A DNA stretch of 64,000 nt. Origin: Psococerastis gibbosa (taxonomy: Eukaryota > Arthropoda > Insecta > Psocodea > Psocidae). The notes below the pieces were generated by a model. It saw only the letters and a list, made by a program, of their open reading frames with translations, was not told where the DNA came from and ran no database searches. The position numbers and the translations under genes were made by a program. The DNA lies in assembly GCA_963971405.1 (NCBI GenBank), contig OZ020486.1, positions 33,937,419-34,001,418 of the forward strand. Reading direction: 5' to 3'. Positions 11,421 to 24,600 of the stretch are shown piece by piece (the stretch's first letter is position 1; every line of letters starts with the position of its first letter).

Positions 11421-12886
11421 TCACTTTTCCTGGAGCTTCTTAAGATGTTGCGTTTGTAAACTTACATAACAAGTACTTCAATATTGTTTTATTTTGAGAA
11501 GGAAATATGAAATCCTTTGGCATACTTTAGAAGACCGGCGCTACTGTACAAAGTACTATTTGCTGTGTTTCAGACCACCCTTTTAAGAATAATGAGCTGC
11601 TGCGACTTTTATGAATGATCAGAGCAACAAAATATAGCAGTGCGACAAGCCAGAGACTCAGAGGTCATAAAGAAGGATTCGAATTCGGTGCCCCCAGTTT
11701 AAAAGCTGATATACTTGCCCGGCAGAAGAACATCCTGGTTGAAAAACCTGGAGCAATGGTTTGGTTAGACTGCTAGAGTACGACTTCCTTTTCCAAAGCA
11801 GAATGTCTAATGTCCAGATTGCCTGGATGATCGCCTATCTTCGATAGAAAGAGATATTTAAAGTAGAACAGTAGCATGTGCTGTAGATTGCAACCTCCCA
11901 CATTCATTGGGAACGACAGCCGAGCTCTTCAACTGGAGAGAATGCCCTATTAACATCGAACAAACATTTCCCCTGTATGAGTGAAGTTGCAAACAGTTGA
12001 TGACTCATAAAGCTCTGATGTAAGAGCTTTTTGACTATGTTAGCAGTAGTGTGAAGTACCTTGAACTAGATCTTCTCTATACATTTCTCTTCTTAAGTGT
12101 GTTTATGTCGTTTTCCTAATGTTTCACCGACACTTGCAGGGTTAGTGGTATTGGTACAGCTTTCAGATCTTGGTGGTTTGGATTCTCAACCGATCGAGAC
12201 AACGGGTAGAACGCGGTAGAATCGAAAATCAGTGTTTTTCTTATTTTCTGGCAGGCTTTTCCAAATGAACTTGTTGCCTATTGTACCCCGTGCTTGTTCC
12301 TCAACATTTTTTCCCCTTAATTAAAGGATCTTACGGAAATTCCACGCTTTTCAGGTTACACGTATCTTAGCTTAGGTAGCTGAACTAAATCCTATATTTG
12401 CTTCATTATGGTATACTTCTTACCACTACACCACAATGAAGCCGCTCTAAAAACCTCCTCATACAATCGCCAACTCCCATTGTACCAGGCGTGTTGGCTT
12501 TTCATTGCGGCCATTCGACGAAGCACAAATAAAGAAATGAAATGAAAAACGTCTTTATATTAGGTGAGCTTTGACCCCGAAGGACTACTCTACCAGCTAA
12601 CCTAATTTGGTTTAAAAATTATTTTTCACATTTTTCTCATGAAAAATAAAACAGCGAAAGAAAAAGAAAATAATAATGGAACAGGTACTCATTCATTCTC
12701 ACACTTCTCTCCCCAGAAACTGATGGCGGGGTGTCCTAAATCTCTCCATATTATTCTCTGTCCTCGTTTCTTCTGGCAAGGAATTCCAAATAGTGTACAT
12801 AGTGTTCCAATTACTCGGACTGCAGGGTGCACTATGTTTGCACAAGCTCGATTCGGTTTGAAAGAAGGACGCAAGGTAAATAAATA
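11421..12886. other. Non-coding stretch, nothing recognised
   Basis: No conserved peptide, RNA gene or clear repeat was recognised. Composition is that of surrounding intergenic DNA. Confidence 0.5.
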
Positions 12887-13087
12887 AATATTAAATTTTT
12901 TGTTCTATTACAAAGCCAACCTAGTGGAGTTAGGGCTATAAAGCCCTCTCTTACACTCAACTAGAAAGGCCCGGGACCGCCTGCTTTACATTTCCTCTGA
13001 ATCATGGCCAGAAAATTGAGCAAGTGTGGGACTCGAACCAACAACCTTCAGGGTGAAAGTCAGAGTCTGTACCCGAGCCCCTACACC
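12887..13087 (-). mobile_element. tRNA-derived SINE, minus strand
   Basis: The reverse complement matches the SINE at 60217-60435. It has an A-box-like head (TACAGACTCTGACTTTCACC), a perfect B-box GGTTCGAGTCC, then TTTTCTGGCCATG, GTAAAGCAGGCGGTCCCGGG, TAGTTGAGTGTAAG and a tail with GAACAAAAAAT. This is a near full-length copy. B-box position and internal Pol III promoter organisation are the hallmark of tRNA-derived SINEs. Confidence 0.85.
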
Positions 13088-13980
13088 TCCATATGATTTG
13101 CTTGCGGAAGCAGGGGACCAATAGAAGATCCGCCATATTTTGGCCTCACATTTTCGCGCCAAATGAAACTCAATAGTTATCTTATGGTACCTAACCCAAG
13201 AAAAATGTGTCTTTATTAAATATTTAGGCTGTCTAACTTCACTATTGTGATAAATATGCTTTCCCAAAATAGCTGAAAATTATGTGGATTAAAAATAAAC
13301 AATAGCACCAAATAAGTTCAATCATCCAAAACAGCATGTACTGTACCCTATGAAATTTCAAATGAGGCAAATGCAAAATTTAATTATAGGCAATAATAAC
13401 AGGGCACAAAAAGGCATTTTCTCTTAGTTTTTAAATAAAATGCAGAATACCCCTGTTGTGAGCCCAAAAATGGCGGAAATCAAATGACCATGCGACACTA
13501 GCGCCAATGGTTCTTCTAGTGTATTATGTAAGTTCTTTGTCTGTACCACTACTCTACATGTCCTCGGGGTTTAGGGTCTCATAGCACTTTTTATGCTGTT
13601 ATTACAACTTCGAACTTCAGTCCCGATTCAATCTTCTGCTACCCACTTCTGATAACTCCAATATTGGATACGTACTGTATGCAAATCTTTGGACTCTTTG
13701 TATGTAATCTCGTACAAAGCTTGTAGATGCATGTAAATACACAGTACCTGCACATGGATTTCCCCTTTCCATTTGATAACTAGCGATTACAGGAGGTGGG
13801 GTGTGGAGTTGGCAGTGGCTGAACGCGTTAATGACCATTGTAGGTGATGTGGTTTATTGGATTTAATTAGACTGTCACACTCCGCCCTACCCCGCACGCT
13901 ACTCCATCTTTTGCACTACGAGCTACTTGTTCTGGTCTTATTTTGCCATATAGGAGGCTGTACACATAATAGAACTTAAT

Positions 13981-14308
13981 GATTAAATATACAATATATT
14001 ATAATACACATACCCTAATCTTATTCTTGTAGCTGCTCTCTCTCTTCCGATCATCTCTTTGGGAGTTGCTTCGTCTTCGTCTGGGAACTGGGCATTGTCC
14101 TCTAAGTCGCCGTTACAAGTCTTTTATCACTTCAGGGAGCCTACCCATCAGTAGTCTAAAAGACATGTAACTAGCGCTTTGATTGGCTAATAATGACGCA
14201 CAATTGATGGCAGCAGGCTATAGGTACACACGTGTATTACCTTTAGACCTAGCTGCCCAGAGTGAATCATTATTATACCATTTAGGACAATTCTCAGCAC
14301 AACATACT
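13981..14308 (+). repeat. Dispersed repeat, copy 2 (partner at 3378-3708)
   Basis: Same orientation and most of the same sequence as 3378-3708, with scattered substitutions and the loss of a short segment after GCAGGCTATAGGTACACA. No protein recognised. Confidence 0.85.
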
Positions 14309-17300
14309 TGAATTTGTAATCTGGTCCTGTTATTTTACTCCTCTGGAGCAATTCCAGATTTTGTCTTATAGTTTAGATTCATTCAAATTATTCGGTTAAT
14401 ATTTTTGCTGTCACGAGCTATTGCATGCTAATGCTCCGCTTCGCTTTCAATTGTCCAATGGGGTTTAGTTGTCAAAATAATGGCCCCAGTATATTTTATT
14501 AATGTTTAGGCGCATTTCACGTGTTGATTTACTTTTAGTGGTTTAGCATCATGGTGCATGTCATTGATGCTTAGATTTTGATATTAATAATAAGCCCAAA
14601 ATGTGGGGGGGGGGGAGGGATTATTGGTCAGAAATAATATAAACACATTCAATTCCAATTCAGTTTCAGATCCAGAATTCAGAATCTCGTTTTTTTCCTG
14701 TGATTACCTTCTGTTTCATTCAAAGGAGAATTTTCTTTCTTATTTTTTTTTATACCAATTACTCATATTTCGATTTATTAATTTACTTCTCTTTGGCCCA
14801 GCAAAAGCGATATGATTATTATACCGTTTTGAAGTTCAAATAGAAAAGAAAGTTGGTCTCCCACGTAACGCCTTCTACAGTATACTGGCCCTGACCATCA
14901 ATTATATACCATTTTCGGCCTATTCCTTAGTGAGGTAAACTATTATTCGTATAGCAGTCGTGGGCGATCTCGCAATTTGCAGTTTGAAGACACGTGAGCC
15001 CCTCCCATCCAACGTCAGCCTGACTGGAGGCGCCAGAACGGGGCGGAATACATTATGGTACCCGTCGACGATGTTTAAACTGTTGTCATTAATTTTTTGT
15101 TTGATGTGTACAGTAGGATGGGAAATATTCGTGTAGGTAGGACTCTTGTTGACCCTTATAAATTGAATTATTATCGCGCTAATCAGGGTCTGAATTATGG
15201 CTCAAATCACTCATGGATTATAAACTTATACAATTCTATTCAGCTTCTGAGGTCACGAACGGTTGGCAGCAACTCCCTATACTGGGTGATTCACAGCACC
15301 CGTCTGTACCATTTTTTTTTTTTTTTGTCTCCCCCGAACTATCCTGGAACCGCTTTTCAGCATTACTTCAAGATCGCCGTGTCTTTTTCTACTGTGTTAA
15401 CTAGTTAAGGTCTTTCCTCTTGCGGCTGAAGATGAGCCATGTCAACTCCTTCACAGCACACCAAACCGCCTCTGACTGAATCATCAGTATTTTCAAATTT
15501 AGAGTTCCGACCTTGGCTTCGCATGTCCTCCTCTTTTTTTTTCCCCCACCGCCGACCCGTCCGTACCCTATATTTCGGTTATTGTGAGGAATTTTGAGAT
15601 TGTTAACAACTTTGATAACAAAGTTGGAGTCGGAACTGTCTTTTGGTTTTGGTTCTCAGGAAGATGATTGGAGCCACCTTAAAAGTATAACTACTGTACC
15701 AGCACTGGTTTGAACATTCTGGTTGCATAGTCAATGTGATAAAGTCGAGTACCTGCCTGCCTCCGTCCTTTTTAATCTTACTTCCATCCAGCTGTCCCCG
15801 CTATCTTCTTCCTTTCACTTGTTCATTCATTCCAATTTAAAAATATTTTTATCTTTATTCACATCAGGGAAACAATGTGCTTTCTCTATTATGTACTGTA
15901 TAGTATCTGACCCTTTATCCTGCTGCATTTCACGAATTTTAGTTGAACTAGGACTTACTGTGCAAACAGAAATATTTCTGCTGAAATGCAGCGCCTTCAG
16001 TTAACTTTAATTGTCGAATAGCATTTACAAGCCTCCAATGAACAGATTGCCCTGCTTATTTAGGAACTTTTCAGTTCCCAGTAGTTTGAATCCCTACGAT
16101 AATCGAACAATTCCATTTAAATGTCGTCAATTACTGTTATTCCATTTGTTTTACAATATAGGTTCCTTGATTCTTTGCCTTTACCTGGGCTCTTTAGTGA
16201 TCTTGTTCTGCTTGGTTCTTTCCAACTTCTGTTTTATTACAATAATTATGTTTGAGTACACTATTTGAGTATGGCACTGCGTTTTGGAATGAAACCTCGA
16301 TAACATGAAAAAGATGAAGTATGTACGATTTTTTGTGCAATGGTATTGTGAATTACCATGAAGATCTTAACAACACAATATATATTATAATTGCATTCTG
16401 TATACTGATGAAAGCTACCCTTCGATGTACAATGCAAATTTTTATGAGCTAGTCTAGCATGCGATATTTAAAAGGCCATTAAAGTCACGATTTTGTAGCC
16501 GCAAAGCGTAACTGGAGGATGCGTGTACGAGCCTTTCTGAGAAGACTCGTGATGTTAAAAGATCAGAGAGAAAGTTTGTTGCGAATGCTCATAAAGTAGA
16601 CCCATTAAAATGCTCTGTACCTCGAAAATTACAGTGATTGAGACATGGCTCCGCACCTAGGATCAAAGTTTTGACCTTATGCACCAAGTGGTGTGTTACG
16701 CTATTTTATTGTCGCTTCATAAATCAGAACCATTTGCTAAGTATGTTGAATTGCGATATAAGGCATCTCTTATATCGCTGTGGTAGCAGTGTTAGAATAC
16801 TTTAAATGTGATAGGTTATTAGTAATGAACTATGTTGTAAATGTTTAAAATCCTTATAAAAATTGGGATGAATCCCTTACTGAACTTACAGAAGGCCCGA
16901 AACCCGAAGGATCCTCCCGACCGATAGCCTTCATGAATTATTATTTGCGTAGTTATGTTACTAAAAGTAAATTTTGTGTTGGTACCGTACTTAAGTAATG
17001 TTTTTGCTATGTACCTGTACCTACTACATATTTTGCGTAGTAAGAGATGAGTGGATACGCATACTGATGTTCAGTAGCATGAGACTGGTGATTCGCCTGT
17101 ACTCTACGCAGGGCAAATTGACGTAGTTAGTCGCATAAGTTAATAAGTAGGCCACAGCATGTTCTCATCATATGCAAATGGAGATGCATGTAGGAGTTGC
17201 ACCGATGCAGTGAACAATTACGCTTTTTTATAGCACTATTATATGGCGCCGGGAGTCGTTATTTATTGGCGTTATATGCATTTGAAAACTGCAAATATTC

Positions 17301-18712
17301 TTCAAACATACGGTGCAAAATTCCGAATTAAGTTGAGCAGTAACCGGTTTGATTGAATTCAAAGCCGTCTCGTGCCTCTGCCAACGGCAAGGAGTTGATA
17401 GTTGGAGGCAATCTGGTCTTGCCCGCACCCCCAAAATTATTTTATACACACGCCACTGATGTGCATTATAGTTTCCTGATAGCCAAATTTTATACGACGT
17501 CTCATTTTGTGGTTTTCTCTTGTAAATCAATAAACCTTGCCCGTAAGAACACAAGCTGTTTTGTTCGCCCCAGGATTACCTATGTGCGGCTACGTGTTTT
17601 TCTTATTTTCGTAAATAAGAGACCACAAATTGAACTTTAAAACTATATTTTATTCGGTATGAAAGTAGATTGCTGCCGAAAGTGTGTTTTATCATATCAG
17701 GTTCTTAATTACGCGTTCTCCGGTTTGACTGGAGGCTTAGGTATTCGGAATCAGCTATAGTTGATCTAGTGTACTGTAGGTGGGTTTCCTATATACACCT
17801 GTACATGGGGTTATTTACATTCCCACAAAAAATAAGTGGGCCGTTGGCTTGATTGCAAGGCTTTTTCCCCTCCTCGACAAAAAACAAACTTGCCCTGGTT
17901 AAGTTGCGTTATTCGTTGATTGGTAATTTCCACTTGAACCTGGCTGATTGGAGGAATGTGTCATAGGGAGCTGAAGACATTGACACGTCCTCGTTGAATG
18001 GCCGATGACCTTGTCATACCTGGTCTTTGAGTCACCCTTAACCGCTACCTGGCGCCGTGCCGGCATCATGGTCTGCAGCTTTTGTACTCGATCTGTAGTT
18101 CTGTTTATGTATTTTATATATCCCAGGCATATTAATAGCTGATAAGTGAGTGATAAGCGATGAATCAGCAGTCTTTGGGCGCTGGGACTTGATAGATGCG
18201 TTAAAGATCAGTGCGAAACGAATTTAGTTTATCAAGTGGCTATCATCCAGAGACCGCACTGGCGCTTGCTTATGCTTCTGGCTACGTTTGGTGTATGCAA
18301 CAATAAGCAGCAATTAATTGATATCTGTTGACAAACAATTGAAGACGTCGGGGGAAAAACGAGAATGGTGATAAAAAGTTGATTTTTCAGAAATCTAACT
18401 TTAAAGTTTAAAGCAACCGTTTCTTTCCCTGTGTACTGTTTTTTTCCCACGCTATTTGTTCAGAACCTTACTTGTTTTTCTTTGGTTTTGTTAGGTCATT
18501 TAAAACTACATTAAAAACTGAACAGAATGCCACCATATCTCAATTTCCACCAAAAGTGCACCTTTCCGGTTTTTCCCCTGACATCTTCAATTTGTGATTT
18601 TAATTTATAATCTGTATTCTATCTTATTCTCGTAAGGCAATTTACATTCATCGGATTAATTTTTTTTTTATTGGTGGTGGGCATGCTGGTTTCAATTACT
18701 AGCCTTTACGAA
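14309..18712. other. Non-coding stretch, nothing recognised
   Basis: Several ORFs of 60-108 codons exist (for example 15097-15408, 15723-16268, 17228-17554 minus) but none shows a domain, and the peptides look like translated AT-rich DNA. An upstream FNDC3 exon could be hidden here but I found none in the required phase. Confidence 0.45.
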
Positions 18713-19172
18713 GATAGAAAAAATACGCGTACCGTTTATTGGTGCAAAGGAATTCTCTTAAAGAGTGTAGGAAATTGGCAGCCCCGAAAAAAATACTTCT
18801 TATTTTTTATTTAATTAACTAGACAAGTTATGAGAAATTTGGCTCATTTAAGTTGTAGAAGACTACTTCATGCATTATATAATTAGGGTATTTTTATTTT
18901 TTGGCTTTGTAGTTTTTCCATGATACAAATTTTACGTGAAATTTTATTGTTTATAAATTACTATAATTTTTATGAAAAAGCTACGGTGCCAAAAATTAAA
19001 AATGCCCTGTTGTATGATGCATGAAGTAGTCTTCTGCAACGTAAATAAATGAACCAAATCTTTAATATTTGCTTAGTTATTTAAATAAAAAGAATTAAAT
19101 TTGGGGCTGCCAATATCTTACGGGACATACGCTTTTCCTTTGCATCAATAAACTGTACGTATTTTCTATCTT
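18713..19172. mobile_element. Long palindromic element, family P copy 1
   Basis: The arms are about 200 bp: GATAGAAAAAATACGCGTAC on the left pairs with GTACGTATTTTCTATC on the right, and GTAGAAGACTACTTCATGCA pairs with TGCATGAAGTAGTCTTCTGC. The same arm core occurs in palindromes at 35221-35609 and 62784-63181, which defines a family. No ORF. Confidence 0.8.
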
Positions 19173-21236
19173 TAATTTTGTTGATATATATATTCATGCG
19201 AGAGGCTGAAACCTAGTGGTTCAGAAACTACTATAATCTGGAGATCCCCTCATTCATATCATAGGAAGCTCAAACACTAAGGCTTGGACAGTGTCGGCAA
19301 ACAAGGAAAATTAGAGTAATAATAACAAATCACGAAGTGGAACTTTGCAGTACAATTAAATGATGTTTTTAAAAAATGTATGCCTGGGGACAATAGGACG
19401 ACAAAGCGCGTCCAACCGTGGATACTAATTCGCTCTAATAGTCTACTATCAAAAATCAAACAATCAGCACACGATAGCTCTAACATTGTGGCAAATATTT
19501 CTGTACATGACGGTAATTTTTATTTCCGTTTAGTTACTGTCCGTATAGTTTACACCGGATGGTTTTGGCAAATTGCGATTCTACTGCGAAGTTGCGCGCG
19601 GGTTGGGGCAGGGTCAACACTCGGATCCAAGGCCTATGCAGTGCCTATGCTAATTTGGCCCATATTATTTATGCCGGTACCTGAACCTTAGGCCTATCGG
19701 TGTTGACTAGGGCCAAGGGTACACAGGATTAATGTTTGGCACTTGTTAAAGGCTGATATTTAGAAGATTTAGTGCATTTAACTGAGACCGACCATTAGTC
19801 CAACAAATTTTTTTTTTGGCAATGGAAAAAAAATCTCTTTTGGTTATCTTTCTTAACATTTCTATTCTTATCTTTAACTAAGCAGCAAATTTAGTGTTTT
19901 GTTAAGCTACTATTCAGCAATGTGGGCCTTCAGCACGGTCGGGCATGCCGCTGGAGCTGGGCGCCAATGTTTTTGGAAACATTTTGGAAAGCGCAATGCC
20001 GTTATAAGTATTGCACCTACTACTGTGTTCGCCTGTGGAATGTACCTGAATTGCGAGAGTGCAGGGCAGTGAACCGTGGGCCAGATGGTTCAGGTCGACC
20101 TTCATCCCAGCCAGCCTTGCCAAACGGGCAGTGACTCCTACCGCGAGCCCTGGTCACTGCTGGCTCACCTCTCGTTTCAGCTTTTAGTGAAATAAATACG
20201 GAAAGGGGCTACCGCTACGCCAGTACGCCTCAACATCCTTATCACTTATTAATTTTAAAAAAGGCTGATTATTATAATTAATTACCTTAACATATGTACT
20301 AGTGTAATAGTGCAATTCTGGGTAAAATTCCTCCTTGTAAGAATGTATTTCAACATGCATTGTATGTTTGCAGCAAATTTCGAACGGCAAGTCACTAGTA
20401 TGCTATCGCCCTAGCCGTCAGCGCATAGTACGTCATTGTACATCATTGTACAATACGAGTATACTGCTTGTTAAGAACTAATCGGACACCCCCGTTGCAC
20501 CTTTTTCTTTGCAAAGGCAAATTTCTAACGTAAAATATGGATCATAGAGCCATAAATGAGTAGAAGAAATTTATTCTCTTTGAATACAGAGTATGTAACC
20601 GGCACTAACTTCGTTTGCCCACAGATTTTGTAGTTGTGAGAAAATGGAAGGTTGGGTTAGCTCCACGCCTCCAGAAACTGTGGCTATGTGTTGCAGTGGA
20701 TTGATTAAAAATACAGAGATATTTTATAATAGAAAGTTTAATTCTTTATCTAATTTAGATAGTGTTCACATAGTAATACAAAATGGACGGTAGCAGGAAG
20801 AAAGTTTCAAAAAAGTTTGTATTGTAGTATATTTTCATAAGCTAAACATAACGATACAAAAATTAATTTAATTCCTTCACCAATTTTTTGGTTCCTATAA
20901 CGTATAAATCCGTTGAAATCTCAAAGCTTAGGCCTACACTGATGCAGTATAAATAGGAAAGCAATCAACCTAAAATAAATTTTAATAAATATCGGTTTTG
21001 TCGTAATATTATTCTTTTAAGCACAACACTTAAACCAATTTTGACCACACCGTTAAACTAATGATATGTGAATTCCAACGTATACTCCAGCCTTCTGTCA
21101 TGCATTGGAATAGGATAAAACTATGGTGGAGCCAGGGGGGGGGCTACTGTATTCGTCAGATTCAACTTTCTGACATATGGTGGGACTAGCCCCCAAGCAT
21201 GGCTCTACTTTCACAAATATTCATGCCTCAATATAA
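19173..21236. other. Non-coding stretch, nothing recognised
   Basis: ORFs here (19380-19691, 19914-20134) have no recognisable domain. No FNDC3 N-terminal exon in suitable phase was found. Confidence 0.45.
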
Positions 21237-21360
21237 TTACAAAGGCCGACGGCCGGAGTTACGTGACGAAGCAGTGTTGCTGCTGAGCCTCCGAGATACA
21301 GAAGTCTTCGCAGTTCCACTGAAGATGTCGACCGCAGATGTTGACGAAACGTTTGTAAGT
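21237..21360 (+). other. Retroelement-like segment with a hammerhead-like core
   Basis: At 21319-21351 CTGAAGA is followed, after one extra base, by a 6-bp stem (GTCGAC pairing with GTTGAC, loop CGCAGAT) and then GAAACG. CUGANGA-stem II-GAAA is the hammerhead ribozyme core, and such motifs are known from Penelope-like retroelements. The extra unpaired base and unproven stems I and III make activity doubtful. A GTAAGT at 21355 could be a splice donor, but its phase does not fit the FNDC3 exon downstream. Confidence 0.3.
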
Positions 21361-21469
21361 ACGCTTTCAGACCGACCACGGTCTATAATCCCGGATTCTA
21401 CTGCTTCGTCATATTCTTGCCTCATTTGTTTTCCCACGGTGTGTAACAATGTTTTATTTTGTGTTGCAG

Positions 21470-21639
21470 GGCCGGTGACAGTGCCGATGGTGTCGACGAA
21501 CTCGTCGCCACCTATCCCGATGCCGGTGCAGGTGCCCCCGGGACACATGATCCAGCAGGTCGTCGACGAGAGTGGCGCCTTAAGACATGTCATCCTCTCG
21601 GCGAGCCCTCACCCCATCCTGCCACACCCGTCACATTAT
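21470..21639 (+). CDS. FNDC3: FNDC3 exon A (N-terminal proline-rich region)
   Basis: The acceptor TTGCAG precedes it and the donor GTAAGT follows TAT. It opens with two bases completing a codon, so a coding exon ending in phase 1 must lie upstream. It encodes GPVTVPMV ... VPPGHMIQQVVDESGALRHV, matching the FNDC3A N-terminal stretch GPAQVPMM ... VPPGY ... VIEDNGVRRV. Confidence 0.9.
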
Positions 21640-24600
21640 GTAAGTGCCGAGTAATTTAATTAACAGTTTGATTCATTGGTGATCTCTTTCACACATAGGA
21701 TGTTTTTTATTTTTATTTTATTTTTAAGTCGAAACCGATCTGGTTTTGGGTAGCCCCCACTGCAGCCTTTGGCTTATTGTAACCCGTTCCGCCTCCTATT
21801 GTAACCTGAGGTTTCACATTGTGTACCTCTGGTTACACATTTTCTTAGTTCATCAGTGTACTAGCACTATTTTTGCTTCGCTATCAGCCCAAGTATTTTA
21901 TGTCCCAATCAACCGTTGATGGTGTCTTATTTAAAAAAAAATGCAGGAAAACTGAAGGGTATAGTATGTGTGATAAAGTTAATACATGTGATTTTATCAT
22001 ATTTAACTTTTAGAATAAAGTAAGTACCAATTTCAAACTTAGCGCACGAGGCCTGGAAAGTTTTTCTACTAATTTAATATTGCGTTTGCCACTGTTTTTT
22101 AATTTAATTTTTAAATGACGAAATTATTGTCCCCGTATTGAAGCTATTCAATAACCGCACACTCTTGCCCATTCTCATCTGATTAGCACGTACATTATTA
22201 CTACGCCTTGTTTTTATCTGTCCCGCCCCCCTCCCTTGCGTGGGTAAATTTCTTTCTTAACCCCAAGCCGTACATATTATGTAGGAGTGTTTTTTTTAAA
22301 TCGCATACAAACAATTTGATGAATGTATTCGATTGACCTCTTCAGTCGCCTCATTAAGTTATTACGCGTGTTGAGTCACGACACGTCTCCGATGGCGATG
22401 GCATGGCGTGTAGAGACTCGCACAAGTACAAGGACGCTACCACCTTGCCATCGAAGTCGTTATTCTTAATGTATTGTAGTGGTAGTAACAATATGAAAAT
22501 ATTACGCAGCGGCTGCTATGATAGGCGCCGCTCTCTATATACTAGTTGGCGAGATGCATAGGGCAAAGACCCAGAGCACTGGGAGTGGCTTCTCATGGAA
22601 TTCTCCAGCCATTTCCATCTCTTGACTCATTGCTTCTGTCATTCTATTGACTTTGTCTCTTCCCCTTAGATTGTAAAAACCGATCGCAAGAAACTTTTTT
22701 AAATGAAAATATCCCTTCAGGTTGCACATGGTCCAATTGTTTACAGTACAATATTATGCTTACGATTATCCACAGTAAATGTTCTGAAATTCGTATTTTC
22801 AAATGTATCTAACCTCCTCCTTTATTTCCAACTTCGGAAAGACGGTTATAATTTGCCATCAATGCAATGGATCAAATGCTATGGTAGTTAGCTAATTATC
22901 TAATTTCGATTAGCTTAAACTGTTAATTTATGAAATGTGTAGGGGTTTTCAAATTTGAAAGGCGGTCTGGTCTGACGGGTTGAATTGGCGTGAGTGTTTC
23001 TGGGAGTTGAGAGGCCATGGCTGTCAGTCACTGCAGGAGTAGTGATTTCAGTTGAAAGTAGGCCACGCCTGCATTAATGCGATTATGCAAAAGTAAACCA
23101 TTGACTTGTTTCTCCTGATTTCTATATGAAATGGCATATTGTCTGAATTAATTAAATTAATTATTTGTTTACTTTGCCAGTATTTTAATGAATCTACCTA
23201 AGTTCTACAAAGATCATTTCATCGCGCACCTCGATGCAATTTAATGCAATCACGAAGAATCCTGTATGCCTACCCGTACTAGGCAAAAGCAAGCTCCTAT
23301 TATCAGTTGATCGCGTGGACGCTTAATACGAATGATAAGAATTACCTAAATTAACCCTTGTGTGTTGGTCGTCCCTAATCAAAATCTTTTTGTTGTGGGG
23401 ACGCAATCTCTTGTGTGTTGGTATTACCTTTGAAACGCCTGCTGTATTTACTCTTAGTGCCAGACTAGTATCTGTACTTGGTAAAAAATCATGCTTTCGC
23501 CTGTTTCATTGCGACAATGGTAAGCTTGTCTCAGATTGTCCATTATCGCTTGTAGCCGGTGTAGGTTGACATCCAGAACGTATACCAGTTTGCCTATGGC
23601 CAAAAATGCATACGGAAACAATGCAAATATAAATCCATAAAAAGTCCTTAAATAAATAAATAACTACTCTTAGATCCGCCACAATGCCAAAGGGCTAACT
23701 CAACAGGATTGTGGGAATAGTGCGGACGCGAGGCCGATAGAAATGCCGTTCGGCCTAATGCTTACTTAGATGTATGCGACTACAGCGACTTTGAGAAGCT
23801 GTACAGCAAAGAGATTAGGTTATCTCGTTGTGCTGTTTGAAGTAGCGCTGCTGAGTGTAGTACGGATGATTATTAGACTTCCGGCCCCCATTCATACTCA
23901 AGGTCAAGATGAACTCGACTTCTCTCGTCTCATTAGTGTCCTCTCCTTCTTCTTTCAATTGCTGACTGCTCACCGACAACAGACCACCTTTGACGTGCAC
24001 TGCAGTGGCGGAACTGGTGCGAGTTTCGCAGGTCATGGGCCGAAGCTCTAATTAACGTTCAGACGAGAATAATTAAGCACGTCCTGGGCTGTTTGCTCAG
24101 AATTTTTCGATACCTAGTAACTTAAGCGCACCTCGACCCACATGGAGTTTATAATAAGGGTATTTTATGCCTCAGTTAATTGGGACGGATCAGCTGCAAG
24201 TGGAGTTTCAAATGTACTGCTGTGTGTTGAAGGGCGGTTCCAGAATGTATATTCTTCTACAAGTTGACAGTCATCTAAACTGCCCTTCTACTCTCGAGAG
24301 AGTCCATCTCAGAGTTAAAACCATGATTAGATCATCAGTGTCAATCCCAACTCAAAGGCACCTCTTGGTAGGATAGTTAGTACAATTAATAATCTTAGCA
24401 ATTTCGATCCACTTGCACTGATCCTGCCCATGGTCAAATCAGCTGTTTTATAAACTGTAGACGGTCATGTACCTTGATTTCGTGTTTTATTTCAATTTAA
24501 GACATACTATCATGTGAATTTACTTTACTGTAAGTGCTATCTAATTTTGAACTCAAATCTGTTGACGGTAGCCCTACCTACCCTGGCCTACATATATAAT

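Noticed and set aside
21199..21654. 151-codon ORF reading into FNDC3 exon A
   Set aside because: Only the part after the TTGCAG acceptor at 21469 matches FNDC3. The upstream part is retroelement-like or intronic, and its GTAAGT at 21355 is in the wrong phase to splice to exon A.
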